DNA of 7,374 bases from Hymenobacter sp. (lineage in GTDB: Bacteria; Bacteroidota; Bacteroidia; Cytophagales; Hymenobacteraceae): NCBI GenBank assembly GCA_025362615.1, contig JANYFQ010000243.1, forward strand, positions 1 to 7,374. The letters run 5' to 3'. The notes beneath the pieces are model-generated. The model ran no database searches, had not been told where the DNA came from, and was given only the letters and a program-made list of their open reading frames with translations. The translations under genes and the position numbers were made by a program. Below, in pieces: positions 1 to 6,815 of this stretch; position 1 is the stretch's first letter, and each line of letters opens with the position of its first letter.

Positions 1-709
1 CTTTTGTGGGGTGCGGCCCCTTGATGCCGCCGGTGCCGTAGAGCGGGTCGGTGGGCGGGGCGGGTTGCACGGGCTGCGCCGGCGAAGTCACCACCGGCGC
101 ACTCGGCTCCGACTTCACGGGCGGCGCAGTCGTCGAATGCGGCCCCTTGATGCCGCCCGTGCCGTAAAGCGGGTCTTTGGATGGCGGGGCGGGGGTGCTT
201 GCCAGCACCGGCGCAGGAGCCGCGCCGCTGCCGCTGCTACCGCCGTTGCCGTACACGGGCGGCTGCTGGTAGCCGCCCCCCGCTTGCCCCGCCCCGCTTC
301 GTACCGGCCCTTGTGTGCTGCTGCCGTTGGCCCCGCCGCCCGTGCGCACCGGACCGTTGCCGGTAGTGGCCCGCACTGGCCCAGTACCCGTATTTGCACG
401 CACCGGGCCGTTGCCGGTAGTGGCCCGGACCGGACCGTTGCCCGTGCGGATGGGTGGGCTGCTGGCGTAGCCGCCGGTGCGCGGCGGCGGGTAGCTGCCC
501 GCACCCGTCCGCACCGGGGGCGTGTAAGTACCGGCCCCGCCCACCGTGCCCGGCTGGGTGACGACCGTCACCCGGCTCGAATCGGAGCCGTTGTAAGCGC
601 CGCTGCGGCGCGGGCCGTGCCCGCCGGGGCCGGTGCCGTAGTAATTGATGGTGCAGGCGGGCAGGGCCACGAGGCTGCTCAGGGCCAGAAGTAACGTCAG
701 GTTTTTCAT
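1..709 (-). CDS. Gly/Pro-rich repeat lipoprotein, 3' end outside window
   Basis: This frame opens at an ATG at 709 and stays open to the window edge, giving 236 residues without a stop, so the C-terminus is missing. Residues 1-19 form a lipoprotein signal peptide: MKN, a hydrophobic stretch, then the lipobox L-P-A-C with Cys19 as the predicted lipidated residue. The mature part is low-complexity and rich in Gly, Pro, Thr, Ser and Arg. Residues 89-124 are four tandem 9-residue units (T-G-N/T-G-P-V-R-A-T/N, the last diverged), with looser PVR/PPR/PIR copies on both sides. The motif DPLYGTGGIKGPH occurs twice, at 179-191 and 221-233. There is no enzymatic domain. It is probably anchored in the outer membrane facing the periplasm or surface, but its function is unknown and I do not recognise a named family. 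It follows the glycosyltransferase gene by 107 bases. The signal peptide and clean frame make the gene itself convincing. Confidence 0.82.
   Translation of the reverse strand, partial: MKNLTLLLALSSLVALPACTINYYGTGPGGHGPRRSGAYNGSDSSRVTVVTQPGTVGGAGTYTPPVRTGAGSYPPPRTGGYASSPPIRTGNGPVRATTGNGPVRANTGTGPVRATTGNGPVRTGGGANGSSTQGPVRSGAGQAGGGYQQPPVYGNGGSSGSGAAPAPVLASTPAPPSKDPLYGTGGIKGPHSTTAPPVKSEPSAPVVTSPAQPVQPAPPTDPLYGTGGIKGPHPTK
11..49 (-). repeat. DPLYGTGGIKGPH motif, copy 2
   Basis: This encodes the 13-residue motif at residues 221-233 of the lipoprotein, identical in protein sequence to the copy at 137-175. The two copies are 126 bases (42 residues) apart. They differ at several third codon positions, so the peptide seems to be conserved at the protein level. 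Confidence 0.75.
137..175 (-). repeat. DPLYGTGGIKGPH motif, copy 1
   Basis: This encodes residues 179-191 of the lipoprotein and is the first of two identical 13-residue motifs in its C-terminal half. The linker between the copies is Pro/Ser/Val-rich. The motif could be a short binding or anchoring element; that is inference only. Confidence 0.75.
338..445 (-). repeat. Four tandem 27-bp coding repeats
   Basis: Within the lipoprotein gene, four consecutive 27-base units encode the nonapeptide T-G-N-G-P-V-R-A-T or close variants. The DNA copies are also similar: GGCAACGG(T/C)CCGGT recurs in three of the four. This points to recent unit duplication rather than only protein-level constraint. The copy number may vary between strains. 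Confidence 0.75.
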
Positions 710-735
710 GGAAATCGGGGGTTAGCAGTTCGACC

Positions 736-757
736 AAAAAAAGTTCCCGCGTCCGGG
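736..757 (-). terminator. Weak hairpin plus T7 tract after the glycosyltransferase gene
   Basis: On the minus strand a short GC stem (CCCG, loop GACG, CGGG) at 746-757 is followed, three bases later, by seven T residues at 736-742. This resembles a short intrinsic terminator about 60 bases after the glycosyltransferase stop codon. The stem is only four base pairs, and the T tract lies just 26 bases before the lipoprotein start. If it terminates, the lipoprotein promoter would have to overlap or precede it. It may instead be a leader structure. Confidence 0.3.
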
Positions 758-816
758 CTTCTTTCTTGCGAAGACAATAGTAATGCCAATCCCAACCCCG
801 GCCGTGCCGCCACTGC

Positions 817-1791
817 CTAGCGCACCCGCTCGCGCACCAGGTAGTCGTTGCGGCGCGGCCCGTTGAGTTGCACCATCTCGGCCAGAAAACCGGCCAGAAA
901 CAACTGTACGCCCACAATTACGGCCACCAGCGCCATAAAAAACAGCGGCTGGTCGGTCACGTTGCGCGCCTTGAGGTTATGAAACGCCAGCCATACTTTT
1001 TCGCCCGTCAGCCAGCCCGTCAGCAGCAAACCCACCAAAAAAGAAAGCGTCCCCAGCGTCCCAAAAAAGTGCATCGGCCGCCGTCGAAACCGACTAACGA
1101 ACGTGATACTGGCCAAATCCAGGAAGCCGTACACGAACCGCTCCAGCCCAAACTTGGTGGTGCCGTACTTGCGCTCCTGGTGCTGCACCACCTTCTCGCC
1201 GATGCGGTAAAACCCGTTCCACTTGGCAATGACGGGGATGTAGCGGTGCATTTCGCCATAAACCTCAATGCTCTTCACCACCCGCTGATTATACGCCTTC
1301 AACCCGCAGTTGAAGTCGTGCAGTTGAATGCCCGACAGCAGCCGCGTCGCCCCGTTAAACAGCTTCGTCGGGATGGTTTTCGAGAGCGGGTCGAAGCGCT
1401 TCTGCTTCCAGCCACTCACCAAATCCCAGCCATCCTCGGTTATCATGCGGTACAGTTCCGGCAGTTCCTCGGGCGAGTCCTGCAAGTCGGCGTCCATCGT
1501 ACACACCACCCGCCCCCGCGTGGCCTCGAAGGCCACATTCAGCGCCGCCGATTTCCCGTAATTCCGATTGAAGCGGATGCCCCGCAGTGCCCCGTCGGCC
1601 GCCGCCAATGCCTCGATTACCGCCCAGGAGTCGTCGGTCGAGCCATCGTCCACGAGCAGCACCTCGTAGCTTAGGCCAGCGCCCGTCAGCACCCGGCGTA
1701 TCCAGGCCACGAGTTCGGGCAACGATTCGGCCTCGTTGAGCAGCGGGACGACGATGGACAACTCCACCGGGAAGGCAGTTGGGCTACTCAA
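817..1791 (-). CDS. Family 2 glycosyltransferase with C-terminal membrane anchor (GtrB/DPM1-like)
   Basis: This 324-residue protein is a GT-A fold transferase. It probably moves a sugar from a nucleotide-sugar donor to a lipid carrier such as polyprenyl phosphate at the inner membrane. Visible motifs: the first strand VVPLLNE (14-20), the donor-binding DDGSTDDS (48-55), the metal-binding D-A-D with LQDSPEE (100-109), DFNCGLKAY (159-167), and the acceptor-side segment H204-QERKYGTTKFG (to 215). Two hydrophobic helices follow, at about 242-262 and 281-306, as in GtrB, ArnC and related proteins. The start used is a TTG at 1791, overlapping the stop of the preceding DUF4199 gene by 8 bases and so suggesting coupled translation. 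A GTG at 1767 is a shorter alternative that still keeps the first strand. Known family roles include O-antigen glucosylation and lipid A or glycolipid modification; the actual substrate cannot be read from sequence. It is the last gene of the apparent operon. Confidence 0.93.
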   Translation of the reverse strand: MSSPTAFPVELSIVVPLLNEAESLPELVAWIRRVLTGAGLSYEVLLVDDGSTDDSWAVIEALAAADGALRGIRFNRNYGKSAALNVAFEATRGRVVCTMDADLQDSPEELPELYRMITEDGWDLVSGWKQKRFDPLSKTIPTKLFNGATRLLSGIQLHDFNCGLKAYNQRVVKSIEVYGEMHRYIPVIAKWNGFYRIGEKVVQHQERKYGTTKFGLERFVYGFLDLASITFVSRFRRRPMHFFGTLGTLSFLVGLLLTGWLTGEKVWLAFHNLKARNVTDQPLFFMALVAVIVGVQLFLAGFLAEMVQLNGPRRNDYLVRERVR

Positions 1792-2308
1792 AATCGGGCT
1801 TTGGGTTTTTGAGGACGGCCGAAACCACCAAGGCAGCCAGCAGCCCGAAAATTACGGTAAACAAAAGCGCCGAAACGGCCAGTATCGGCGGGGTCATAAA
1901 CTTGGCCGTGAAGCTCATCGCCTGGTCAATTTGCTCGTCCGATACCCCACCCCGCGCTTCCATGTCGGCCCGAGCTTTGTCGAGGATGCGCGTCGTCATG
2001 CCATCGTCCACAAAACTGACGTAAACCCAGGTAAACACGGCCCCAATCGCCCCCGCTACCGCCGACAGCACCGTGCCCAGGCCCACGCCCTGGCCGAAGC
2101 TCAAAAAGCCGCCCGCACAGGTTTTATAAAAGCGCTGCGCCAGCACAATACCCCCAACCAGCACCGCCAGACTGAGAAACCGCAAGGGGCTGTTTTCCAA
2201 ATGCATCACGTTCACAAAAAACGAGATGATGGTGGTTATCAGGCCCGTCAGCAGGCCGTAGCGCACACCTACCGCAGCAGGCGTTGGAGTAGCAAGGGTG
2301 GTTTCCAT
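1784..2308 (-). CDS. DUF4199 family membrane protein (second copy)
   Basis: This 174-residue protein has the DUF4199 layout found mainly in Bacteroidota: hydrophobic segments at about 13-35, 42-58, 74-100 and 137-165. A charged soluble stretch (about 101-135, with DDGMTTRILDKARADMEARG) lies between the third and fourth segments. The family-like stretch F-L-S-F-G-Q-G-V-G-L-G (68-78) precedes the third segment. It is an integral inner-membrane protein with no known biochemical activity. It starts at an ATG at 2308, 38 bases after the previous DUF4199 gene, and ends inside the start of the glycosyltransferase gene, so all three are probably cotranscribed. The proximity suggests a link to envelope or glycolipid biosynthesis, which is inference from position only. 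Confidence 0.85.
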   Translation of the reverse strand: METTLATPTPAAVGVRYGLLTGLITTIISFFVNVMHLENSPLRFLSLAVLVGGIVLAQRFYKTCAGGFLSFGQGVGLGTVLSAVAGAIGAVFTWVYVSFVDDGMTTRILDKARADMEARGGVSDEQIDQAMSFTAKFMTPPILAVSALLFTVIFGLLAALVVSAVLKNPKPDFE

Positions 2309-2346
2309 TGAAAGAATGAGGAGATAAGGTGAAAAAACGCGGCCTG

Positions 2347-2904
2347 TTACTCGCGCAAAAACACGCCCGCTGGCAGCCCAAACAACAGGCCCAGCAAAAG
2401 CATCTTGCTGAAATCATTGCGGGCCAGGTCGTCGGCCGTTAGGTGCTTCAGTCGTTCCAAGTGGGCCTGGTACGCGGCCTCGCTGCCCGCCTGTTTCACC
2501 ATCAGCTCGCGCTGCGACTCGGCAATTTCCAGCAGCTCGCGGCGGTTCAGCGCCTGCGCCGCCTCGCCCGTGCCCCGCGCCAGCCCCAGCAAGCAAGCCG
2601 TGCCGATGCCCGCCGCCAGCACGGCCGTCAGCCCGCCCACGGCCAGCGCCCGCCCCACCCCCGGCGCCCCCGGCCGAAACACCCGCCGCAGCAGCCACTG
2701 ACTGGCCACCACCGCCAGCGGCACCACAAACCAAAACACCATCCGCTTCGGCCCAAACGCGTTGTTGCCCGTCAGGTGCAAGCCCCACAGCCACAGCCCA
2801 TACGCCACGCCCATGCCCACGCCGAAGCGCAGGCCCAACCGTAGCGTCCAACCGGCCCCCGGCATCTCCCCTACCTTCTCAGCTTCACTCATCGTAGTCG
2901 CCAT
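2347..2904 (-). CDS. DUF4199-like membrane protein (first copy)
   Basis: This 185-residue protein resembles the next gene in layout: hydrophobic segments at about 22-41, 54-72, 85-108 and 166-183, with a charged helical section (about 112-160, containing RRELLEIAESQRELMVKQ) before the last segment. That pattern, and the neighbouring unmistakable DUF4199 gene, support the family call, though sequence identity to its neighbour looks low. The N-terminal 18 residues are polar and variable. The start is the ATG at 2904; an in-frame ATG at 2892 (Met5) is also possible. It lies 80 bases after the BatA-domain gene and 38 bases before the second DUF4199 gene. The two are probably ancient tandem paralogues, and the function is unknown. 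Confidence 0.75.
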   Translation of the reverse strand: MATTMSEAEKVGEMPGAGWTLRLGLRFGVGMGVAYGLWLWGLHLTGNNAFGPKRMVFWFVVPLAVVASQWLLRRVFRPGAPGVGRALAVGGLTAVLAAGIGTACLLGLARGTGEAAQALNRRELLEIAESQRELMVKQAGSEAAYQAHLERLKHLTADDLARNDFSKMLLLGLLFGLPAGVFLRE

Positions 2905-2984
2905 TCAAGCCGCAAGTTACCCCACCCTCTTTTTAAACTCCTTTTTCTCGCCCTAAACGCTGTGCGAAATTTCCCGCCCCCATC

Positions 2985-4988
2985 CTACCGCCCAAACCGC
3001 ACCAACGCCGCCTCAGCCAGCAGGCACACCAACGCCAGCACCAGAAAATACCGCCACAACGGCCGCCCCGTTTCGCCGGCCCGCAGTTGCGCCAGTGCCG
3101 TCCCGCCCGCCCCCCCTTCCAGCACCCGCACGTTCGGCCCCACCAGCGCCCGTAGCTCGGCTGCCGAGTACGCCGCCAGCTCCGACTCCCGTTTGTCCGC
3201 ATTGAACGCCAACGTCGTCAATACCTTACCGCCGTTTTTTAGTTGGTAAAACCCCGGCTCACCCATGCCCGGTGGCACCTCTAGCCGCAGCTGTCCCCCC
3301 AGCACCCGCTGCCCCGGCACCAGCCCCGTTGCGCCCCGCACCAGCCGCAACGGGGTCCGCTCGCCACCGGCCGCGCCCAGCGCCTCGGGCAGTTCCAGCG
3401 TCAGCGCCGCCTGCGTCAGCCGGTAGGCCGGCAGCTGCGCCCGCCGGTAGCTCTGCATCGCCAGCCGATACAGCACCGGCACAAACAACGCATGGCGCGT
3501 AAAATCGGAGTAACCCGCCGCAAACGGAGCCGCAAACACGTACGCCTTCCCCGCCCCGCTCCCAAACGCTGCCAGGTAGCTCTCGCCGTTCTTGAAGCGC
3601 AAAATATCAGCTCCCGTGCGCGTCCAGCGCAGCACCGGGGCCGCCCGAGGCATGGCCACCGCCCGCTGTTGCGCCCCAAACACGTCCCGAAAAAACCCGT
3701 CATTCTTGCCCGGCAACGCCAACTCCTGCTGCTCCGCTCCGGCTGCCACCGCAGGCTCCCACTGCGTTTCTCCCGCGCCGAGTGCCCGAAACAGGCTTTG
3801 GTACGAATCGCGCCCGGCAGTGGCGGCCCCCGGCACCACCACCACGCTCGCCCCGCGCTTCGCCGCCGCCACCAGCGCCTCGCGCAAGCCCGCACTCACC
3901 GTTTCCAGCTCCCGTACCAACACCAAATCAGCCGCCCGCAGCACCCCGTAATCCACCCCGCCCGCTGTGGCAAACGAATACGCAAACAGCGGCTCGTTGC
4001 CGTAAGCCGCCCGCGTCAGCGGCTCCGCCCCAATCTCCAGCACCCGAATAGCCGAAGCCGGTTGCAGCACGAAGTAAAAAGTATTGTCGAACACGATGGG
4101 CGCGTCGCCCGTCACCACCCGGCATAAAGCCACTTTATTATCAGGCACTTGCACCTGAAACTGCAAATCAGCCCGCGCCCCCGCTGCTACTGTCGTTTCC
4201 AGCGCTGCCGCTTGTCGTTTCCCTACAAACACTTTCACCGGGCACTGCGGCACTGTTACTGCCCCGCCGTTCCGCAGCCGCACGTGCAACACCAGGTTCG
4301 TTTGCGCCCGTACAAAAGCATCGTCAAACCATACACTGTCCACGTACACATTGCCCTGCGGTGCGGCCACAAAAGGTAGCAAGGTAATGCGCCCCTGCGT
4401 CATCTCCCGCAGCCGCGTCGGTGTAATGGCTGTTTTTTGAAAGTCAGAAAAGACGTAAGCAGGTTCGTTGGTAAACTCCTCATCGGTGCTCGGGAGCAAT
4501 TCGTCTCCTGCTAGTTGCGCCGAAGGCCGCAATTCGTCCAATTTTCGTTGCACTACCGCCCCCGTGTAGCCCACCGCCCGGTTTGCCAGCCGAAAGTGCG
4601 TCGCCCCCGCATACCCCTTCACCAGTGTTGCTGCCTGTTCTTTGACTTCTTCCAGCAACGGACGCCCCACGTCACCCCGCGCCAGCATACTTTCCGAAGC
4701 ATCCACCAGCACACTTACCACTCCATTTGACTGATTAACGGCTGTTTGGCCCGTCAAAAACGGCTGACAGAACATCAGCACCAACGCCATCAAGCCCAGC
4801 ACCCGCGCCGCCAGTATCAACCATTGCCGCACCTTCCGCTGCCGGTTCGCCACCAACTCCACTTCCCGAATAAACCCGGTGTTGGTAAAGAGCACCCGTT
4901 GCGGCCGCCGCAGTTCCAGCAAATGGATAATAATCGGGACCGCTACCGTCACCAGCCCCACCAAAAACCCAGGAAATAAGAAACCCAT
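2985..4988 (-). CDS. BatA N-terminal domain / VWA-like membrane protein
   Basis: This 667-residue protein begins with the BatA (aerotolerance regulator N-terminal) domain. A first membrane helix (about 6-23) runs into PIIIHLLELRRPQRVLF, and a second helix lies at about 57-78. Next is a von Willebrand A-like domain with DASES at 96-100, matching the DxSxS metal-site motif, and a YVFSDFQ segment with Asp182 where the fold has its second acidic loop. A beta-rich section (about 200-310), probably immunoglobulin-like, leads to an alpha/beta region (about 310-490) with a VVVVPG loop. The C-terminus has a single helix (about 645-664) followed by Arg. The bulk is predicted to be periplasmic. In Bacteroidota such proteins are common next to envelope and metabolism genes, but their substrate is not established; the aerotolerance name comes from distant Bat proteins. 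The start is the ATG at 4988, shortly after a good promoter. Confidence 0.9.
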   Translation of the reverse strand: MGFLFPGFLVGLVTVAVPIIIHLLELRRPQRVLFTNTGFIREVELVANRQRKVRQWLILAARVLGLMALVLMFCQPFLTGQTAVNQSNGVVSVLVDASESMLARGDVGRPLLEEVKEQAATLVKGYAGATHFRLANRAVGYTGAVVQRKLDELRPSAQLAGDELLPSTDEEFTNEPAYVFSDFQKTAITPTRLREMTQGRITLLPFVAAPQGNVYVDSVWFDDAFVRAQTNLVLHVRLRNGGAVTVPQCPVKVFVGKRQAAALETTVAAGARADLQFQVQVPDNKVALCRVVTGDAPIVFDNTFYFVLQPASAIRVLEIGAEPLTRAAYGNEPLFAYSFATAGGVDYGVLRAADLVLVRELETVSAGLREALVAAAKRGASVVVVPGAATAGRDSYQSLFRALGAGETQWEPAVAAGAEQQELALPGKNDGFFRDVFGAQQRAVAMPRAAPVLRWTRTGADILRFKNGESYLAAFGSGAGKAYVFAAPFAAGYSDFTRHALFVPVLYRLAMQSYRRAQLPAYRLTQAALTLELPEALGAAGGERTPLRLVRGATGLVPGQRVLGGQLRLEVPPGMGEPGFYQLKNGGKVLTTLAFNADKRESELAAYSAAELRALVGPNVRVLEGGAGGTALAQLRAGETGRPLWRYFLVLALVCLLAEAALVRFGR

Positions 4989-5011
4989 ACCGCTAATTCG
5001 TCACGAAAACC

Positions 5012-5039
5012 CAAATTTACAACCCGCCATCCCGCCAAA
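5012..5039 (-). promoter_or_regulatory. Bacteroidota-type promoter before the BatA-domain gene
   Basis: On the minus strand, TAAATTTG (5012-5019) matches the TAnnTTTG -7 box used by the primary sigma factor of Bacteroidota. A TTTG (-33 box) lies at 5036-5039. The spacer is 16 bases, slightly shorter than usual. Transcription would begin near 5007, giving a leader of roughly 20 bases before the ATG at 4988. This supports the BatA-domain gene as the first gene of the downstream operon. Confidence 0.5.
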
Positions 5040-5275
5040 CAGCCCCACCCGCGTTTTCACCGTTTCCAAGAAAGTTGCCCACCCAACTACCCGCTTTTGT
5101 TCAGGATTTGGACGCACCCCGCCAACCCTTCCAAATTTGGATTAACGGGTCCGCATCAGACTTTGCCAAGGTCTCTTTAATTTTTGTACAAACAGCGCGT
5201 GATGAACCCGAAATCCGACTTTACAAATCACGACCCAGCACTCAGAGCACGGTTAAAAAACTTATCGGTCAAATT

Positions 5276-6001
5276 TTAAGCACAGGCAATGGTGGCGATA
5301 CTTACCTCCGCTGCACCATTGGCCAACAATATGTTGCAACAGGCTTCCAATGTCGCCCCCGTCGTCAAAACATCATCCACCACAACCACCTTTTTTCCAG
5401 CGAATAAACTGGTCTTCCCCACTAAAAAAACCGATTCCACGTTACGCCACCGTTCCAATCTATTCTTCTTGGTTTGCGTGTCCGTGGCAAACCCACGCAC
5501 CAACGCCTCTTCGCTCCAGGCTACCCCCAAACCCTGCGATAGTCCCGCTGCAAACAATGCCGCTTGATTGAATCCTCGCTTCGCCATTTTCTTAGGATGT
5601 AAAGGCACCGGCACAATTAAATCAAATATTTCCGCAAAACCAGCCGCACGTAATTCCCGTCCATACAAAACACCCAACATCGTTCCCACCCCGCCAAGCC
5701 CTTTGTATTTAAGCTGATGCATCAAATGTTGCACCCTTCCCTGCCGCACAAATAGTAAATAGCTCAATGTATGCTGTAGCCGAACTTTTCCCCAAAACCG
5801 CCGTGCCAGTGGCCGCTCATCTGCCGGCATCAAATGATAGTCAGTGTAAGGCAAATCTATCCGGCACCCAATGCATATTATATCTTCGCCTCGTACCAGC
5901 GGTTCTTCACAGGCTAAACAAAGCCGGGGATAAATCAACCCTAAAAAACACTCCCACAAATCATCCAACTCCTCGCGTATCTTAGCCCAAGACAATTTCA
6001 T
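5276..6001 (-). CDS. comF: ComF family phosphoribosyltransferase-like protein
   Basis: This 241-residue protein has the full ComF architecture and normal length. An N-terminal zinc-binding part has C28-x2-C31 and C43-x2-C46. The HQLKYKG segment (95-101) and VPVPLHPKKMAKRGFNQA (130-147) are ComF hallmarks. The PRPP-binding loop of type I phosphoribosyltransferases is at VVVVDDVLTTGAT (205-217). ComF proteins are cytoplasmic and linked to natural competence and DNA processing after uptake in several bacteria; the reaction is not defined. The start is the ATG at 6001. The IS1-type remnant ends about 18 bases upstream, so the native promoter region may have been displaced. Its codons are visibly richer in A/T than those of the genes at 817-4988, as is the 287-base gap after it. 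No convincing terminator is seen after the TAA. Confidence 0.95.
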   Translation of the reverse strand: MKLSWAKIREELDDLWECFLGLIYPRLCLACEEPLVRGEDIICIGCRIDLPYTDYHLMPADERPLARRFWGKVRLQHTLSYLLFVRQGRVQHLMHQLKYKGLGGVGTMLGVLYGRELRAAGFAEIFDLIVPVPLHPKKMAKRGFNQAALFAAGLSQGLGVAWSEEALVRGFATDTQTKKNRLERWRNVESVFLVGKTSLFAGKKVVVVDDVLTTGATLEACCNILLANGAAEVSIATIACA

Positions 6002-6019
6002 AAAAAGTAAAACTATTTT

Positions 6020-6815
6020 GTAGTGCTAAAAATGTAATGCTACCACTTTTCTATTGTACTCGCATATAAAGTATTTTGTTGCAACGGTGTGGTCTTCAAG
6101 CAACTTTGAAAAGCTCAGTGACTTGCGCACCAACCGGGACGCTCGTTGCCGCAGGGTGCAGATAAAGCATTCTATGTAAGCCGTTAGCCCACTTGCTTTG
6201 CCCGCCCCCACGTGGGCTTCGCCGGCAAAGGCCTCGACGTACGCCGGCCAATAATCGGAGAAGAAGCCCGCTTGCCCCTTGAAGACAGCCGGTATCCGCT
6301 CGTAAAGCAAGGCCGCGTCGGTGCCGGAACGCCCCCCGACGTGAAAGGCCACGATTTGCCGGTTGGCCGAGTGGAGCGCCAGCCACAGCCACTGCTTGGC
6401 GGCCTTGCCTCCAACGAAGGTCCACATTTCGTCCACTTGGATGCCGAACAAGGCGACCCGTGCCCCGCGTTCCTTTTCGTGCAACTCCCGCATTAGCAGG
6501 TCGTTGTTCTCCAATTCGGCCAGTCCGGAAACCTGCCATTCGTCCGCCGCGAAGGCAAGCGCCGCATCCGCCTCCTTTTCGTTTACAGTAACGCATTCCT
6601 CGTAGGCAACCGTGTTTTTTTAGCCGGGTCAACCGGGCGATTTCCTCGTCCATGCGCTCAGCCAAGTAGTCTTCGAGCACGGGCAAGCAGTGGTCGACGT
6701 TCAGGTCGTCGGGGAGTTGGCCGCAGAGCTGCTTGAGGTAGGCCAGCAACCAAGCCTGGCTCACGCCGCAGACCCGGCAAATGCCCGTCAACGAAATTTG
6801 CTCCAACAACAGCGA
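6020..6815 (-). mobile_element. IS1-type insertion element, truncated at its transposase 5' end
   Basis: The element carries an IS1-family transposase region and a probable outer end at about 6020. There the plus strand reads GTAGTGCTAAAAATG, resembling the GGTAGTGCT-type terminal repeat I recall for IS1 relatives. The other terminal repeat and the zinc-finger N-terminus of InsA are absent, because the element is joined at about 6815 to an IS481-type sequence. No matching second end was found in the window, so a target duplication cannot be tested. The nine bases just outside (6011-6019) would be the expected position of one duplicate. Confidence 0.7.
6026..6815 (-). pseudogene. IS1 family transposase, N-terminally truncated and frameshifted
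   Basis: The first part (6815 to about 6615) encodes SLLLEQISLTGICRVCGVSQ and WLLAYLKQL, which matches the second helix-turn-helix part of IS1 InsA. The second part, in the +1 frame and open from 6619 to the TAG at 6026, encodes the InsB-like catalytic domain. It has VDEMW (Asp at 6431-6433), a SDYWPAY block with the second Asp (6254-6256), YIECF with the Glu (6170-6172), then LRQR and the C-terminal SRLVRKSLSFSK. All three DDE acidic residues are therefore present. The frames meet at a run of seven A (6615-6621): removing one A joins them, while the catalytic frame has a TAA just before the run. The InsA zinc finger is missing and no start codon belongs to the element. The linker between the two domains is about 86 codons, longer than I recall for IS1. 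It is very likely inactive. Confidence 0.85.

Noticed and set aside
338..445. Tandem repeats as a possible CRISPR array
   Set aside because: The units are adjacent without unique spacers, are multiples of three, and lie in frame in a secreted protein.
11..694. Long plus-strand frame rich in Arg and Ala opposite the lipoprotein
   Set aside because: It is the complement of a GC-rich repeat gene. Its Arg/Ala/His composition is typical of an antisense shadow, and the minus frame has a signal peptide and lipobox.
868..1674. Plus-strand 268-codon frame opposite the glycosyltransferase
   Set aside because: It is rich in Arg, His, Gln and Pro and is the complement of a clear glycosyltransferase with all motifs in place.
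2905..2984. A separate promoter for the first DUF4199 gene
   Set aside because: TAACTTGC on the minus strand only partly fits the -7 box, and the nearest TTTA is 14 bases away, too close for a -33 box.
5221..5275. Intrinsic terminator after comF
   Set aside because: There is a T6 run after the stop, but no stable GC stem precedes it.
5075..5407. Plus-strand frame of 110 codons over the gap between comF and the BatA-domain gene
   Set aside because: It begins at a TTG, runs antisense into the 3' end of comF, and resembles no family. Its composition is not absurd, but nothing supports expression. Conservation in relatives would be needed to revive it.
6615..6621. Classical IS1 -1 programmed frameshift at A6C
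   Set aside because: A -1 shift at this A run reaches a TAA after ten codons. The catalytic domain lies in the +1 frame, so the standard mechanism does not fit.
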